From contig CAVSQX010000004.1 of assembly GCA_963730225.1 (NCBI GenBank), positions 1,798,001 through 1,862,000 of the forward strand: 64,000 bases of DNA, read 5' to 3'. Shown piece after piece: positions 18,815 to 28,369 of this stretch. Under the pieces are notes generated by a model. That model made no database searches. It was given only the letters and a program-made list of their open reading frames with translations, and was not told the DNA's origin. The DNA comes from CAVSQX01 sp963730225. Lineage in GTDB: Bacteria > Planctomycetota > Phycisphaerae > Tepidisphaerales > Tepidisphaeraceae. Made by a program: the position numbers and the translations under genes. Position 1 is the stretch's first letter. Each line of letters starts with the position of its first letter.

Positions 18815-20268
18815 TCACTCCAGTGCCGCTTTGAGCGGGCCGAGATGTTTCTCGTAGTTTTTCCAGCGGCCGACCGCGCTGGTGTACAGCGGCTGGCGAA
18901 CCTGTTGCACGCTGGAGGTGAGAACGGGGCGAGCGGTGCGGTGGAAATTGAGGCAGGCGGGGTCGAAGGGCAAATCCAAAAACGCCAGCAACCGGCGAAT
19001 CTGGAATTGCGGATCGGTGACGAGTTCTTCGTAATTTACTTCGAGCATCGGCAGATCGAGCGCACGGACCAATGGGCCATCAGCCGTTGGTATTGGCGGT
19101 GAAACAGGCCCAGGTGCGTCAGATCGAATTTGAAATCCTGCCCGGCGGCGAAAGAATTCATGTGGCAGGATAAACACGTGTCCATCGCCTCGCGGCGGCA
19201 ATGGATGACGCGGCAGCCGGGAAGCAGCAGGTTGATGAGCCCAAGGTGCAGGAAGTTCAGAGGAAGCTTGTCGGTGATGCGCGGCGAAGCGGGGCTCAGA
19301 GCCAGAAGCGGTTGAAGATAAATTTGGCCCATGCCGGTGGCCTGATCGACCGTGAGGCGATCGAGACACTCTGGATAATCCGCGGTTTTTGCACCGAGCA
19401 TGGCGACGACGCCATGGAAAACGTGCTCGAGAAAATCGAGCTCGCCTGCGCCGTAGACGGCGGGATGAGAAGCGAGAATCTGTTCGATCAGCGAAGTGCC
19501 CGAGCGCGGCATCCCGACGATGAAAACGGGAACGGCGGAAACTTCGGCGGAGCGGCTCAGGCGACGCATTCGCTCGGCGGTGAAATAATCGATGAAGCGA
19601 TCGAAGGATTTCTCGTGGACTTTCGGATCGTAGCGCGGATGCCAGCAGGCGTTGCCGGCGGCGGCGTGGGCGAACGCTTCGTCGTAGCGGCCGAGGCTGT
19701 CGAGCAGATCGGCGGCGGTGAAATGAACGGCAGCCCGCTCGGCGGCGGGGAGATTCTTGTCGGCCAGCGATCGCTGGGCAAGCGTCAGCGCGGCGGATTG
19801 CTGGTTTCGATAGCGGGCCATTCGGCCGTACAGTCGAATCACGCCGGGGATGACGAAGTCTTTGGCGATCAATTCTTCGGTGAGATTCCATGCGGCATCG
19901 AATTGCCCGGCGGCTTCGAAAATGCGGGCGTGGGAGAGAATGATGCGGGAATTATTCGGTGCCAGCGCGAAGGATTTGGAACTGGCTTCGAGTGCAAGAT
20001 CGATCATGCCGGCTTTGAGATACCAGGCTCCCAGACAAGCGTGCGCCGGAGCCAGCGACGGATCGAGCCGGACGGCATGGCGAAAGCAATCGTGGGCCAA
20101 GTTCAGTTGATTGACGCTGGCGTGAGCGACGCCGAGCTGCCAGTGCAGGCGGGCATCTTGCGGATCGGCGAGAATGGCGGCTTCGAGTTGCTTTTGCGCG
20201 ATGGAGAAATTGCCCCGGGCCATCTGGGCGGTGGCGGATGCGAACGCATCGTGGACGAACGTGGCCAT
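18815..20268 (-). CDS. TPR-repeat sulfotransferase (one frameshift)
   Basis: The N-terminal 220 residues are tetratricopeptide repeats (ARGNFSIAQKQLEAAILADP, RLHWQLGVAHASVNQLNLAHDCF, and further). The C-terminal half is a sulfotransferase: VPVFIVGMPRSGTSLIEQILASHP is the 5'-phosphosulfate-binding loop, followed by ITDKLPLNFLHLGLI and CRVIHCRREAMDTCLS (3'-phosphate-binding strand and helix), then YEELVTDPQFQIRRLLAFLDL. Such proteins transfer sulfate from PAPS to proteins or glycans. The frame breaks at CC 19069-19070; one extra base gives HWVRALDLPMLEVNYEEL and a 484-residue product ending at 18815. ATG 20266-20268 is chosen because the TPR pattern begins right after it; no clear ribosome site is seen. 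Confidence 0.88.
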
Positions 20269-20302
20269 CGATGGCAGATTGTAGCCGGGACAGGACAGGC
20301 CG

Positions 20303-20497
20303 ATGACGCTCAAGTTGGTGGAATACGAAGATGCGCGAGGATACGCGGATGCGGTGATGGATCGGCTGATGGAGGCCGAAGCGAAGAACTGCGCGTTTGT
20401 CGCAACGGTGCAGGCCAATCCGACGGGCAACGCCAATTATCAGAATACTGGATCTCGGCCGGTGGGGGATAGTGAGAGGTGGGAGCTTGGCGTCTAG
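20303..20497 (+). pseudogene. Truncated gene fragment, possibly acetyltransferase N-terminus
   Basis: From ATG 20303 about 47 codons have strong coding-like GC3 bias and read MTLKLVEYEDARGYADAV, then MDRLMEAEAKNCAFVATVQ. The pattern resembles the first helices of some GNAT acetyltransferases, but no catalytic part follows: after about 20450 the coding character fades and a stop comes at 20495-20497. It lies divergently between two - strand genes. I regard it as a remnant; the family assignment is tentative. Confidence 0.3.
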
Positions 20498-20546
20498 AAT
20501 CGATGCCGGGATTTAGGAATGGTCTACGCATAAGAATAAACGGATT

Positions 20547-20675
20547 ATGCGCTCGGTCCGCAGCATTGGCGACCTCAAAGGTGCGCTCCGCAGCGACAGG
20601 GGGAAGAATCTCAGCTTCGCCCAGATCCGCCGGGCTGCCGCGAATATTGCGCTGAAGCGTAGAATTGCGAGGTGA
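20547..20675 (+). CDS. Small basic ORF, unknown
   Basis: This 42-residue frame (MRSVRSIGDLKGALRSDRG, then NLSFAQIRRAAANIALKRRIAR) is strongly basic and has GC3-biased codons. It may be the tail of a lost gene or a short DNA/RNA-binding peptide. There is no clear ribosome site. The 418 bases between the sulfotransferase (20268) and the beta-helix gene (20688) hold only this frame and the fragment at 20303. Confidence 0.25.
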   Translation: MRSVRSIGDLKGALRSDRGKNLSFAQIRRAAANIALKRRIAR

Positions 20676-20687
20676 ACTTTGCGGTCG

Positions 20688-21875
20688 CTATTTGTCCAAA
20701 CCCAGCGCGGCTTTCGCCTCGTCCAACGAGTGGTACACATCGCCCCAGGTAAAGAGCGGCGTCGGTGAATTGATGTAGGTGTTGTCGGCGAACTGGATTT
20801 GCTTGCTGGCTGCCGAGCCGACATTCCACGTTCCGCCGTGGGCGCAAATTCTCGTTTCGTCGAAACGGTTGTTCAACACATTCAAATCCCGAATCGTGTA
20901 ATCCTCTCCGCGCGGCCAATCGCGGATGTCCAGGGCAGAGCCGAAGAACAGGTTGTTTTTGATGGTGACGTGCCGACACGATTGGATGCTGATGTGGCTG
21001 CCAGTGTTGCCGTGGAATTTGTTGCTTTGGATCAGGATGGGGCCGAGGTTCAATTCGAGGCGGATACCGTCGCCGGAGGAGGGATTGGTCAGGCCTTTGT
21101 TGTTGTAGATGGAGCAGTTCTTGATGAGGACGTTGGTGTTGTTGTAGTCGAACCAGAGTCCGGGGCCGACGTTGTCGTGGCTGAGCAGTCCGTCGATGGT
21201 GACGTGATCGGTTTTCATCCATTTGCCGGCTCCGCCGTCGAAGTCGGGGTCGGCGCCTTTGGTGTTGTTGTTGATCGTGACGCAATCCTGGGCGAGCACA
21301 TCGGAGCAGGCGTAACCGCTCAGGCCGGCGCGGCCGCAGTTTTTGACGGTGACGCGGAGCAGCGTGACTTTGTCGCTCCAAACCTGCACGCCGGTGCCGT
21401 CGGCGGAGTCGACGGTGATGTCTTCCAGCTTCCAACCTTCGCCGGTGGTGACGGCGGCGGGTTGATCGGGCTTGGGGTTGGCGCAGTTTTGAATCGTCAG
21501 ATTTTTCAGCGTGATCCAATTGGTCGTGCCGAAGTTGGAGCTGACGGCGGCGGGCAGGCCGGCGGCGTCGATGGTGACGGTGCCGGGCGTTTGGGCGGCG
21601 AAGGTGATCGGGGCGTCGGCCGTGCCGGAGCGGGTGAGCCAGACGGTTTCGTGATACGTGCCGGGAAGGATCTGCACGGTGTCGCCGGGGGCGGCCAGGC
21701 GGGCGGCGGCGGTGATGGTGGTCAGCGGGCCAGTAGGATCGACGGTATAGGTGGCAGCCCGGGCGGAATTCGCCAACAGAATCGAGGACAGAAGATAGAG
21801 GATCGGGGATAGAAAAAACCTGTGAATTGGCGGGTTTTCGCCATCCTCGATCCTCGATCTTCGATCTTCGGTCAT
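20688..21875 (-). CDS. Secreted right-handed beta-helix protein
   Basis: The 395-residue protein has an export signal with core FLSPILYLLSSILLANSARA, then a DUF1565/pectate-lyase-like start (YTVDPTGPLTTITAAARLAAPGDTVQILPGTYHE) and many short repeats with Asn ladders (NWITLKNLTIQNC, VTLLRVTVKNC, NVLIKNCSIYNNK, HVTIKNNLFFG). This is the parallel beta-helix of polysaccharide lyases and surface adhesins. Catalytic residues cannot be named. The first 30 residues, including most of the signal peptide, are encoded inside a palindromic repeat (21781-21899), so the start at 21875 is odd but no alternative with a signal peptide exists. A carbohydrate substrate is likely from the neighbourhood. Confidence 0.85.
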   Translation of the reverse strand: MTEDRRSRIEDGENPPIHRFFLSPILYLLSSILLANSARAATYTVDPTGPLTTITAAARLAAPGDTVQILPGTYHETVWLTRSGTADAPITFAAQTPGTVTIDAAGLPAAVSSNFGTTNWITLKNLTIQNCANPKPDQPAAVTTGEGWKLEDITVDSADGTGVQVWSDKVTLLRVTVKNCGRAGLSGYACSDVLAQDCVTINNNTKGADPDFDGGAGKWMKTDHVTIDGLLSHDNVGPGLWFDYNNTNVLIKNCSIYNNKGLTNPSSGDGIRLELNLGPILIQSNKFHGNTGSHISIQSCRHVTIKNNLFFGSALDIRDWPRGEDYTIRDLNVLNNRFDETRICAHGGTWNVGSAASKQIQFADNTYINSPTPLFTWGDVYHSLDEAKAALGLDK

Positions 21876-21899
21876 TCCCGATCCTCTATCCTCAGTTTT
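21781..21899. repeat. Palindromic repeat of GATCGAGGA/TCCTCGATC units
   Basis: On the + strand GAGGACAGAAGATAGAGGATCGGGGATAG (21784-21812) is mirrored by GATCCTCGATCTTCGATCTTC and CCGATCCTCTATCCTCAG (21845-21898). A smaller hairpin (GGCG..CGCC around 21830-21843) forms the apex. It covers the 5' end of the beta-helix gene. Confidence 0.65.
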
Positions 21900-22059
21900 C
21901 GGCCTTTGGCGGCGGGAACTTCGGGATTTCTTGACCGTAATATCACGGTATCGGTAGAGTTACAGACGTGTAGCGTTAGGCGGAGTGCCCCACCCGATGG
22001 AACGCCGTAGGGAAAGCCGTCCCTCGCCGAAATGATTTTCCCGTTGGAGGTTTTTTCTT

Positions 22060-23538
22060 ATGCCCCCGATTAATCCGCAAGGGTCGCGTGCCAGTCTGGT
22101 GACGGCGGTGGTCGTGTTCACGATTTTGTTCGTCACGTCAACCATCTTCGCGATCTATTTCAACGTGCAATTGCGCGCCAACGAGAAGGATTACAGCGAT
22201 TACAAGAAGCAGTACAACGGCGTGGTTGATCCGAACGCGCTATCCACGCCGGAGCTGACCGCCCTTCAGAGTCTGAGGAACGATCCGAACAGCGGATACA
22301 CCCAAAGCGATACGGTGATGGACATCGCGCTGAGGCAGCGCGATGCGTTGCAGCAGGCGATCGCCGGGACCACGAGCGATCCGACGGATTCGGTGGCCAA
22401 GGCCGCGAACGACGCCATTGCCGCCGCCAACACCAAGCTTAAGACGGCGGCGGTGGTGCTGCCGGTCAAGGGGTTGATCGCTGCTTTGAATCAGCTGACC
22501 GATGCGGTGCTGACCAAGCAGAATCAAAACAAGGAATTGGCTGCGAGCGTTGCACAGGCGCAGCAGCAATTGGCCGACGCCAAGAAAAGCGTGGCGGACC
22601 TGAGCGCGGCGCGCGACAAGCAGGTGGACGATATTCAGGCCAAGGCGGCGGCGGATTTGCAGACCGTGAACGACCAATTCAACCAGAAGCAGGCGATCAT
22701 CAACGATCTGCAAAAACAGGCTGCGGACGCGGCGCAGAAAGCGCAGGCGGCGGCGCAGGCGGCGCAGATACAGTTGGCCGACAAGGACAAGCAGATCGCC
22801 GACGCGGGCCGCAATTTGCGGGACGCGGAGGACAAGTTGGCGGGGCGTCGTCCGGATGTGGCCAACGCCGCCGTGCGGCAGGCCGATGGGCGCATCGTTC
22901 GGCTGCCGGGGAACAATATCTGTTACATCAATCTCGGCGACGGCGACCAGGTTACGCCGGGATTGACCTTCGAGGTTTACGACAAAACAACCGGAATTCC
23001 GCCGATTCCGCCCAACGCCACCAGCGATGAAGACCTGCCGGTGGGCAAGGCGTCGATCGAGGTGACGCGCGTTGGAGCGACCAGCAGCGAATGCCGGATC
23101 GTGAAGACCTCACCCGGGGCCGTACTGAGCGAAGGCGATTTGATCGAGAACCTGGTTTACGATCCGAACACGAAATACAACTTCTTCGTTTACGGACAAT
23201 TTGATTTGTCGAACACGGGCCGCACCACGTCGCAAATCGGCGCCAGCTCGCCGGACACCCAAGTGATCAAGCGGTTGATCACGCAATGGGGCGGGCAGAT
23301 AACCGACAAGGTGAACGTCGATACGGATTTTGTCGTGCTGGGCAAGGAGCCGGAGCTAACGGCCTACAGCCAGGAGGAATTGAGCCAGCCCCTGATCGCC
23401 GACAAGGCGGCCAAGGAAAAGGCGGCGCTGGATCAATACCAGGAGGTTCGCCAGACGGCGATCGATCTGCATATCCCGATTCTCAATCAGAATCGATTCC
23501 TGTATTACATTGGATACTACGATCTGGCCAAGCGGTAG
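22060..23538 (+). CDS. Membrane-anchored coiled-coil protein with BRCT-like C-terminus
   Basis: The 492-residue protein has one N-terminal membrane segment (residues 13-35), a polar region, a long Ala/Gln/Lys-rich coiled coil (about 140-265) and a globular end. Residues 373-431 read FVYGQFDLSNTGR, then QVIKRLITQWGGQITDKVNVDTDFVVLGKEPE. The GG turn, the VDTDFVVLG strand and the closing IPILNQNRFLYYIGY (about 473-487) match the order of BRCT domain elements. BRCT domains normally bind phosphopeptides or DNA ends in replication and repair proteins, so its presence on a membrane coiled coil is unusual. GGAGG lies nine bases before ATG 22060. I do not recognise a named family; related planctomycetal proteins probably exist. 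Confidence 0.7.
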   Translation: MPPINPQGSRASLVTAVVVFTILFVTSTIFAIYFNVQLRANEKDYSDYKKQYNGVVDPNALSTPELTALQSLRNDPNSGYTQSDTVMDIALRQRDALQQAIAGTTSDPTDSVAKAANDAIAAANTKLKTAAVVLPVKGLIAALNQLTDAVLTKQNQNKELAASVAQAQQQLADAKKSVADLSAARDKQVDDIQAKAAADLQTVNDQFNQKQAIINDLQKQAADAAQKAQAAAQAAQIQLADKDKQIADAGRNLRDAEDKLAGRRPDVANAAVRQADGRIVRLPGNNICYINLGDGDQVTPGLTFEVYDKTTGIPPIPPNATSDEDLPVGKASIEVTRVGATSSECRIVKTSPGAVLSEGDLIENLVYDPNTKYNFFVYGQFDLSNTGRTTSQIGASSPDTQVIKRLITQWGGQITDKVNVDTDFVVLGKEPELTAYSQEELSQPLIADKAAKEKAALDQYQEVRQTAIDLHIPILNQNRFLYYIGYYDLAKR

Positions 23539-23559
23539 GATCAACGGCGCCCAAGATGT

Positions 23560-23997
23560 TCACGGGCGCGGTTTTTCCGTTCGCTTGCTGGTCAGGGATG
23601 GACAAAGCAACAGCGTGATGGGGTTTTCAACCTCCACGCCGGATGTTTGCAGATCTTGAGCCAGGGCCTGAAGGGCCTTGGCCTGAGAATGCTTGAGGCC
23701 GGCGGTCTTGATGACCTCGCGCATCAATTTGCCCTTGTGGTTGAGCTTGCGCGGCAGGGCTTCGCGCCGTTCCCGCTTGCTGAAAACGACCAAAACGATG
23801 GCGATGCCGACACCGACCGCCAACACCGCCAGCAGCATGTTCCCGTCGTACGTGGGACCGAGATTGTTCTGAATGCTTTGGAAAACCTGGTCCTGGGTGG
23901 GGGTCGCCGAGGCGGTCGAGCAGGGCCGGAAGACGCCGGCCAAAAACAGAATGGCGGCGAACGCGGCAACACGTTTTTTGCGATTGGGGTTCCTCAT
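23560..23997 (-). CDS. Small membrane protein coupled to the HEAT-repeat gene
   Basis: The 145-residue protein begins with a basic stretch and a signal peptide or first helix (RVAAFAAILFLAGVF..ASA), a short exposed loop (TQDQVFQSIQNNLGPTYDG), then a clear membrane helix (MLLAVLAVGVGIAIVLVVFS) and a basic cytoplasmic tail ending in NPITLLLCPSL. Its ATG at 23997 shares one base with the stop of the HEAT-repeat gene (TGATG), so translation is probably coupled and the products likely act together. The function is unknown. A tail motif ending in LLLCPSL suggests a conserved interaction segment. Confidence 0.7.
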   Translation of the reverse strand: MRNPNRKKRVAAFAAILFLAGVFRPCSTASATPTQDQVFQSIQNNLGPTYDGNMLLAVLAVGVGIAIVLVVFSKRERREALPRKLNHKGKLMREVIKTAGLKHSQAKALQALAQDLQTSGVEVENPITLLLCPSLTSKRTEKPRP

Positions 23998-25929
23998 CAG
24001 CCGGCCGCCTTTCCGCGATGGCGGCGAACCATCTCGGCGATCGATTTCAGCACCGCCAGCGCGTACCGCCGGACGCGCAGATTCGGGTCGGATTTGGCCA
24101 TTTTTCCGATCTCGCCCAGCAAACTCCACCAGCCGGTTTCCTTCAGAGCCCACATGGCGGAGATGCGATGTTCGGGCCGGGGATCGTTCAACATGCCGGC
24201 CAGGGCGGTGTCGAAAGCGCCCAGACGCAGGCGATGCAGAACCTTGATGGCGTTGGCGCGCTCGCGGTTGTTTCCGACCCGGGCCCGCTGAACCAGCATG
24301 GGAACAAAATCCTTGCGATGATGGGCTTGTAGAACCTCGATGGTGTTGGCCCTGACGCGGGCATCCGAATCGCTCAGAAGGCGCTCGATGAGCGCTTCGG
24401 CGCGATCGTCGGGGCGTCGCCCAGGACGCTGACGGCCTTGCTCCGCAAGCGAGGATTGGGATCGCCGCACAGGGCCAGCAGCCGTTCCTTGAGCGCCTCG
24501 GCCAATTCCAGCTCCTGAACGATCTGCATCGCCTTGAGGCGCTGCTCCGGCGCCGGCGAGGCGAGGCGGCGCGAAAGGCGGCTCATTGCATCCGGCAGCA
24601 GCTTGAGCATCGCCTTTCCGGCCTGTTTGCGCGTGGGCTTGTCGAGCCGATCGAAATTGGTCCAAAACTGTTCGAAGCCGGTCTGGCTGACGGCTCGGGC
24701 GATGACCCGGCGAACGCCCTCGGGAACGCTGGTCATCATCTGGAGCAGAGAATTTTCAAAATCGGGCGGGCGTCGTCGAACGATTTCGCGCGCCGCCATG
24801 CGGGCCAGCCGTTCGTCGCGATCGCTGAGGAAAGACTTGAAAAGCTGAACCGAGGTGCTGCGCCGTCTTCGGCTGGCGGCGCGAAGAATCCGCAGGCGCG
24901 AGGCAAAATCGGCGTCGGCGTGCTTGCGGAGCAAGTCCATGCGCTCGTCCTGCACGACATCGTGCACGCCGGAAACCGCCAGCCAGTCGCCGATGCGGGC
25001 CGCGTCGGCGGCGCCGCGGCGGGAAATGTCGCGCACCAATTCCGCTTCGCCCCACCAGACTCCGCGGGTCACCAGATGCACGCACGTCTCCAGAGCGTGA
25101 TCTTTCAGCCAATGCGTTTTTCGCAGCAACGCATCCAGGGCCGGCGCTTCCTCGATGTGAGAGAAGGCGATGGCAAAATGCGATCGCAAACCGCCGTGAG
25201 AAGCCCCGAGGAGAAACGCTTCGACGTGCTCGGCGGCCGGGGGCTGCTGGAGGCGACGAACTATCGCGCTCTGTCCACCGTGCTTGGCGGTGTGCAGGAT
25301 CGCCAGGGTTTTGCTTCCCGGCCAGTCCGCCAGCAGCAGCGCCCGCGCAGCAACTCCGGGCCGTATTTTCCGCGATGTCCGTCGATGGCGCGGGCCACCG
25401 CCTGCTCGATGTCCGGGCGCTGGTCCAATAGCTCGTGATAAAGGGCCGCACGGGATTCCAATTCGGAATCATCGGCGGAAGGTTGGATCGCCGATCGCTG
25501 GAGCGCGCGAGTTTCGGTCGCCACCCAGCGGGCCAATGCGACCATCGCATCGACCGCCGACTTGGCGACGTCCTGATCGGGCTCGTGCAGATTTCCCGAG
25601 AGCACGTAGGCCAGTTTGCCCTGTTTTCCCAGCGCGATCAGCTTCATCGCGGCCTTGCGCAGCGAGGTGCTGTCGCTGCGCCCGCTTTCGCGCAGGGCGT
25701 GATGCAGCGTTTTGATTTTCGAGAGGATTTCGTCCTGGAGCTCGATGGCCAGATTGTCGAACTGTTCGATGACGCCGGAAAGTCCGCGCGTGGTTTCGCG
25801 CCGGATCAGCGCCGCCAGGGCGATGGATTTTTCTCTGCTGTCGCCCAGACGAAGGGCCTCGAGCAGGGCATCGTCGGCCGCCTCGTTCTTGGTTTCGACC
25901 AGCGTCTGGATCAGGCGATCGAGAGTCAT
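23997..25929 (-). CDS. HEAT-repeat protein (two frameshifts)
   Basis: Three overlapping frames combine to 644 residues when one base is added at 25341-25360 (a C or G run) and one C is added to the run at 24411-24414. The whole length is helical-pair repeats typical of HEAT/PBS-lyase folds: DALLEALRLGDSREKSIALAAL, KSAVDAMVALARW, ARVRANTIEVLQAH, RERANAIKVLHRLR, and RRYALAVLKSIAEM. The repeats are scaffolds for protein binding. After the first join it reads LLLADWPGSKTLAILHTAKHGG. ATG 25929 has no clear ribosome site. It precedes the membrane gene at 23997 with a one-base overlap. Its partner is unknown; no catalytic motif is seen. Confidence 0.78.
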
Positions 25930-26046
25930 TCAATGATTATCGGACCGTGGCGGGGATGGGCTTGAGGGCAAACCGCCGGCTCGGCATCATGTTGACAGGG
26001 CTGCGGCGACGGATTATTCCAATCGCGGCTCCGAAGGAGTTTGAAC

Positions 26047-26487
26047 ATGAATTTCGGTGCGGCTGGCGGCAGGCTGGCGATGGCGACCGCGGCGATGCTG
26101 ATCGGTTGCAGCGGTTCGGCCAATGAATATGTTCCTCCCGCCACGCCGACGGAATTGTCGGCCTACGCGGCCTCGCTGGCCTATCCCGCCACGGAGCAGC
26201 CCCAGGACAATCCGATGTGGGTTGCCATTGTCTACAACAGCAGCGGACAAATGGTCATCCATAATTTTGCCAATCAGCCGATCAGCGATTTTCGGCTGTG
26301 GATCAATCAGGCGTATGTGGTGCACGTGGATCGCATCGACGCCAACAGCAGCCGAAGCTTCAGCCGATCGATTTTGTACAACATCAAGGGTAACAGCCTG
26401 TCCGACACGGGCGAGCCGATTCAGCGTGTGCAAATTCAAACCGCCGACAGCGTGCTGTACAACGTGCAGGGCCCGCAGGCGGGATGA
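26047..26487 (+). CDS. Small lipoprotein, paralogue of the next gene
   Basis: Residues 1-20 form a lipoprotein signal ending in LIGC. The mature 120 residues are mostly beta (WVAIVYNSSGQMVIHNFANQPISDFRLWINQAYVVHVDRIDANS). The core WxNQxYVVxVxxIxANxxxS is shared with the protein at 26575, so the two are tandem paralogues. GGAG is six bases upstream of ATG 26047. No known domain is recognised. Confidence 0.7.
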   Translation: MNFGAAGGRLAMATAAMLIGCSGSANEYVPPATPTELSAYAASLAYPATEQPQDNPMWVAIVYNSSGQMVIHNFANQPISDFRLWINQAYVVHVDRIDANSSRSFSRSILYNIKGNSLSDTGEPIQRVQIQTADSVLYNVQGPQAG

Positions 26488-26574
26488 TCCTTGGAATGCC
26501 ACCGGGGCTGAGGCGGGGACTCGCAATTTGGCGGGTGATGGGTAGGATACGCGGGGAATCGAACTGGGAAGGCC

Positions 26575-27057
26575 ATGATCCATTCTTCGTGCGCTTCGGG
26601 CAGGGGTTGGTTGGCGTTGTCAATTCTGATTCCGTTTGCGATCGCCGCGGGCTGCACGACAAGGGCGCCGTTTTTGCCGAACCCCGATCCCTCAATGCAC
26701 AAGACCGCCGCCCAATTCGCCGCCGATGCGGCACACCGACACTACGAATCCGACGCAGCCAAGGCCGGGCCGGCCGACGGTCGAGTCGAAGTCGATTACG
26801 GGCTTCATATCATCCGCATCGCCAACAGCTCCAGCGAGGATTGGAACAACGTTGAAATCTGGCTGAATCAGCAGTACGTGGTGTTTGTGCACAACATCCC
26901 GGCGAATCACGCGTCGGTGGAGGAGATCATTTTCCAGGACATCTACGATCAGCAGGGCGATTATTTTCCACTGGACAGCCAGCAAACGCCGATCAATTCA
27001 ATTGAAATGTTCAAAGACGGGAAGATGTACAGCCTGATCATGCAGTTGGCCGACTAA
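26575..27057 (+). CDS. Small lipoprotein, paralogue of the preceding gene
   Basis: The 160-residue protein has a signal ending in the lipobox IAAGC and a beta-rich body with LHIIRIANSSSEDWNNVEIWLNQQYVVFVHNIPANHASV, parallel to the protein at 26047. The second half (DQQGDYFPLDSQQTPINSIEMF) also aligns loosely. GGAAGGCC precedes ATG 26575. It probably sits on the outer side of a membrane. Function unknown. Confidence 0.72.
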   Translation: MIHSSCASGRGWLALSILIPFAIAAGCTTRAPFLPNPDPSMHKTAAQFAADAAHRHYESDAAKAGPADGRVEVDYGLHIIRIANSSSEDWNNVEIWLNQQYVVFVHNIPANHASVEEIIFQDIYDQQGDYFPLDSQQTPINSIEMFKDGKMYSLIMQLAD

Positions 27058-27127
27058 CGTGACTTTTGGCTGACGGTTGCGGACGCCGCATCCGTATGGG
27101 CAGAAACATTTCATCCGGGAGGATTTT

Positions 27128-28361
27128 ATGAAGGGTCTTATGCGATCCGGGTTTTGCGCTGTCGTTCTGGCATTGGGGTTGGCCGCTCCAGCCGCCGATT
27201 TGTTCAGTCTTACCGCCACGCCGACCAGTGGCACGCCGATTACCGAAACCGGCTCGAATATCATTACTCTGGTTGAGAACCTGGCCGATAATTCACAGGC
27301 GTATTCGAGTCTGGCCAATAATGCCTTCAACGCCAGCCTTAATTATGCCGGCATTCCCAATGCCTTCACGTTTTCGCAGACATTCGACAGCAGCGACAAT
27401 CGCACCATTACGATTCAATCGCCGCTGGCGAATCTGAACCAGACTTTCAGCGAAGCCAACGGCAGCATCAGCACCCAGTTGGTCAACTTCCTCAAAAAAG
27501 ACGGTCTGGCCAGCCTGACCGCGTTTCAGGCGGCGGTCGACAAGGAAACGCCTGTCGGCGTCGTCGACGGAAATCCATTGTCCTTGACCGATCTGCTGTT
27601 GGGAGCCGGCTTTCTGCAATTTGCCCAGGATCGCGGCGCCGATCAGATCAACAGCGCCCAGCCTGACAATGCCAAGGGCCGCGGCGACAGTTGGTTCTGG
27701 TTCGATGGCGGCGGCGTCGATGCCGGCGGGTTCAATGGGACCTACGTCGATTTCCACATCGGCTCGGAGTACCACTTCAACAACGTCATCGCACTGGCCG
27801 CCGACGCGCCCTTTGAATGGGAACAAATCCAAGGATCCAATATTTTCATGGGCGGGCTGATCGTCGGCTTGCCGATCACCATCATCCCCAGCCACGGCGA
27901 TACCAGCATCAGTTGGACCATCACCCCCGCAGCGCATGGCGGAGCGGTCGGCTCCGAAGATTTGGTCAGCGGCGCCATTATCTACGGCGGACAAGTAAAC
28001 AGCTGCATCAGCTTCGCTTTCGGTGGAATGACCATCACCCTCGCGGACAACATCGGCTACTTCCACGGCGCGTAACATCTCCGTCAGCAGCTACGATTTC
28101 GACACGCACCTGGATCAATGGCTGTCGCGCAACGGCCTGACCGTTACCCAAACCTGGGGACATTTCTTCGTCCAAGGCGCCGGCAGTTGGACCAACGCCA
28201 TGCGTGCCACCTATGTGGATGGATATGTAACGCCCGAAGCAGGCGTCGGAATCTGGTTCGGGCAGCACCACGGCTCGGGCATGAGCCTCAGCTACGTCGG
28301 AAACTACGGGCGCGGATACAACACAACCGGCGGCCAACTTTTGTTTTTCTTCCGCGATTGA
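27128..28361 (+). CDS. Secreted protein of unknown function (one frameshift)
   Basis: The protein has a signal peptide (MKGLMRSGFCAVVLALGLAAPAA) followed by a Thr/Ser/Asn-rich, likely beta-rich chain. GGGAGG stands five bases before ATG 27128. The first frame stops at 28073 after DNIGYFHGA, but the +1 frame continues without stops for 97 codons (NISVSSYDFDTHLDQWLSRNG, then GQHHGSGMSLSYVGNYGRGYN) to TGA 28359-28361. Removing one C from 28063-28064 gives YFTARNISVSSYDF and 410 residues. It could alternatively be two separate proteins, but the second part has no start. No family is recognised; the late glycine/aromatic pattern hints at a surface or barrel protein. Confidence 0.6.
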
Positions 28362-28369
28362 TTCGCCGT

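Noticed and set aside
20513..20824. - strand frame of 103 codons upstream of the beta-helix stop
   Set aside because: It overlaps the end of the conserved beta-helix gene in another frame and has no start context.
23997..25929. Several separate small HEAT genes
   Set aside because: The frames continue one another across homopolymers and give one continuous repeat protein.
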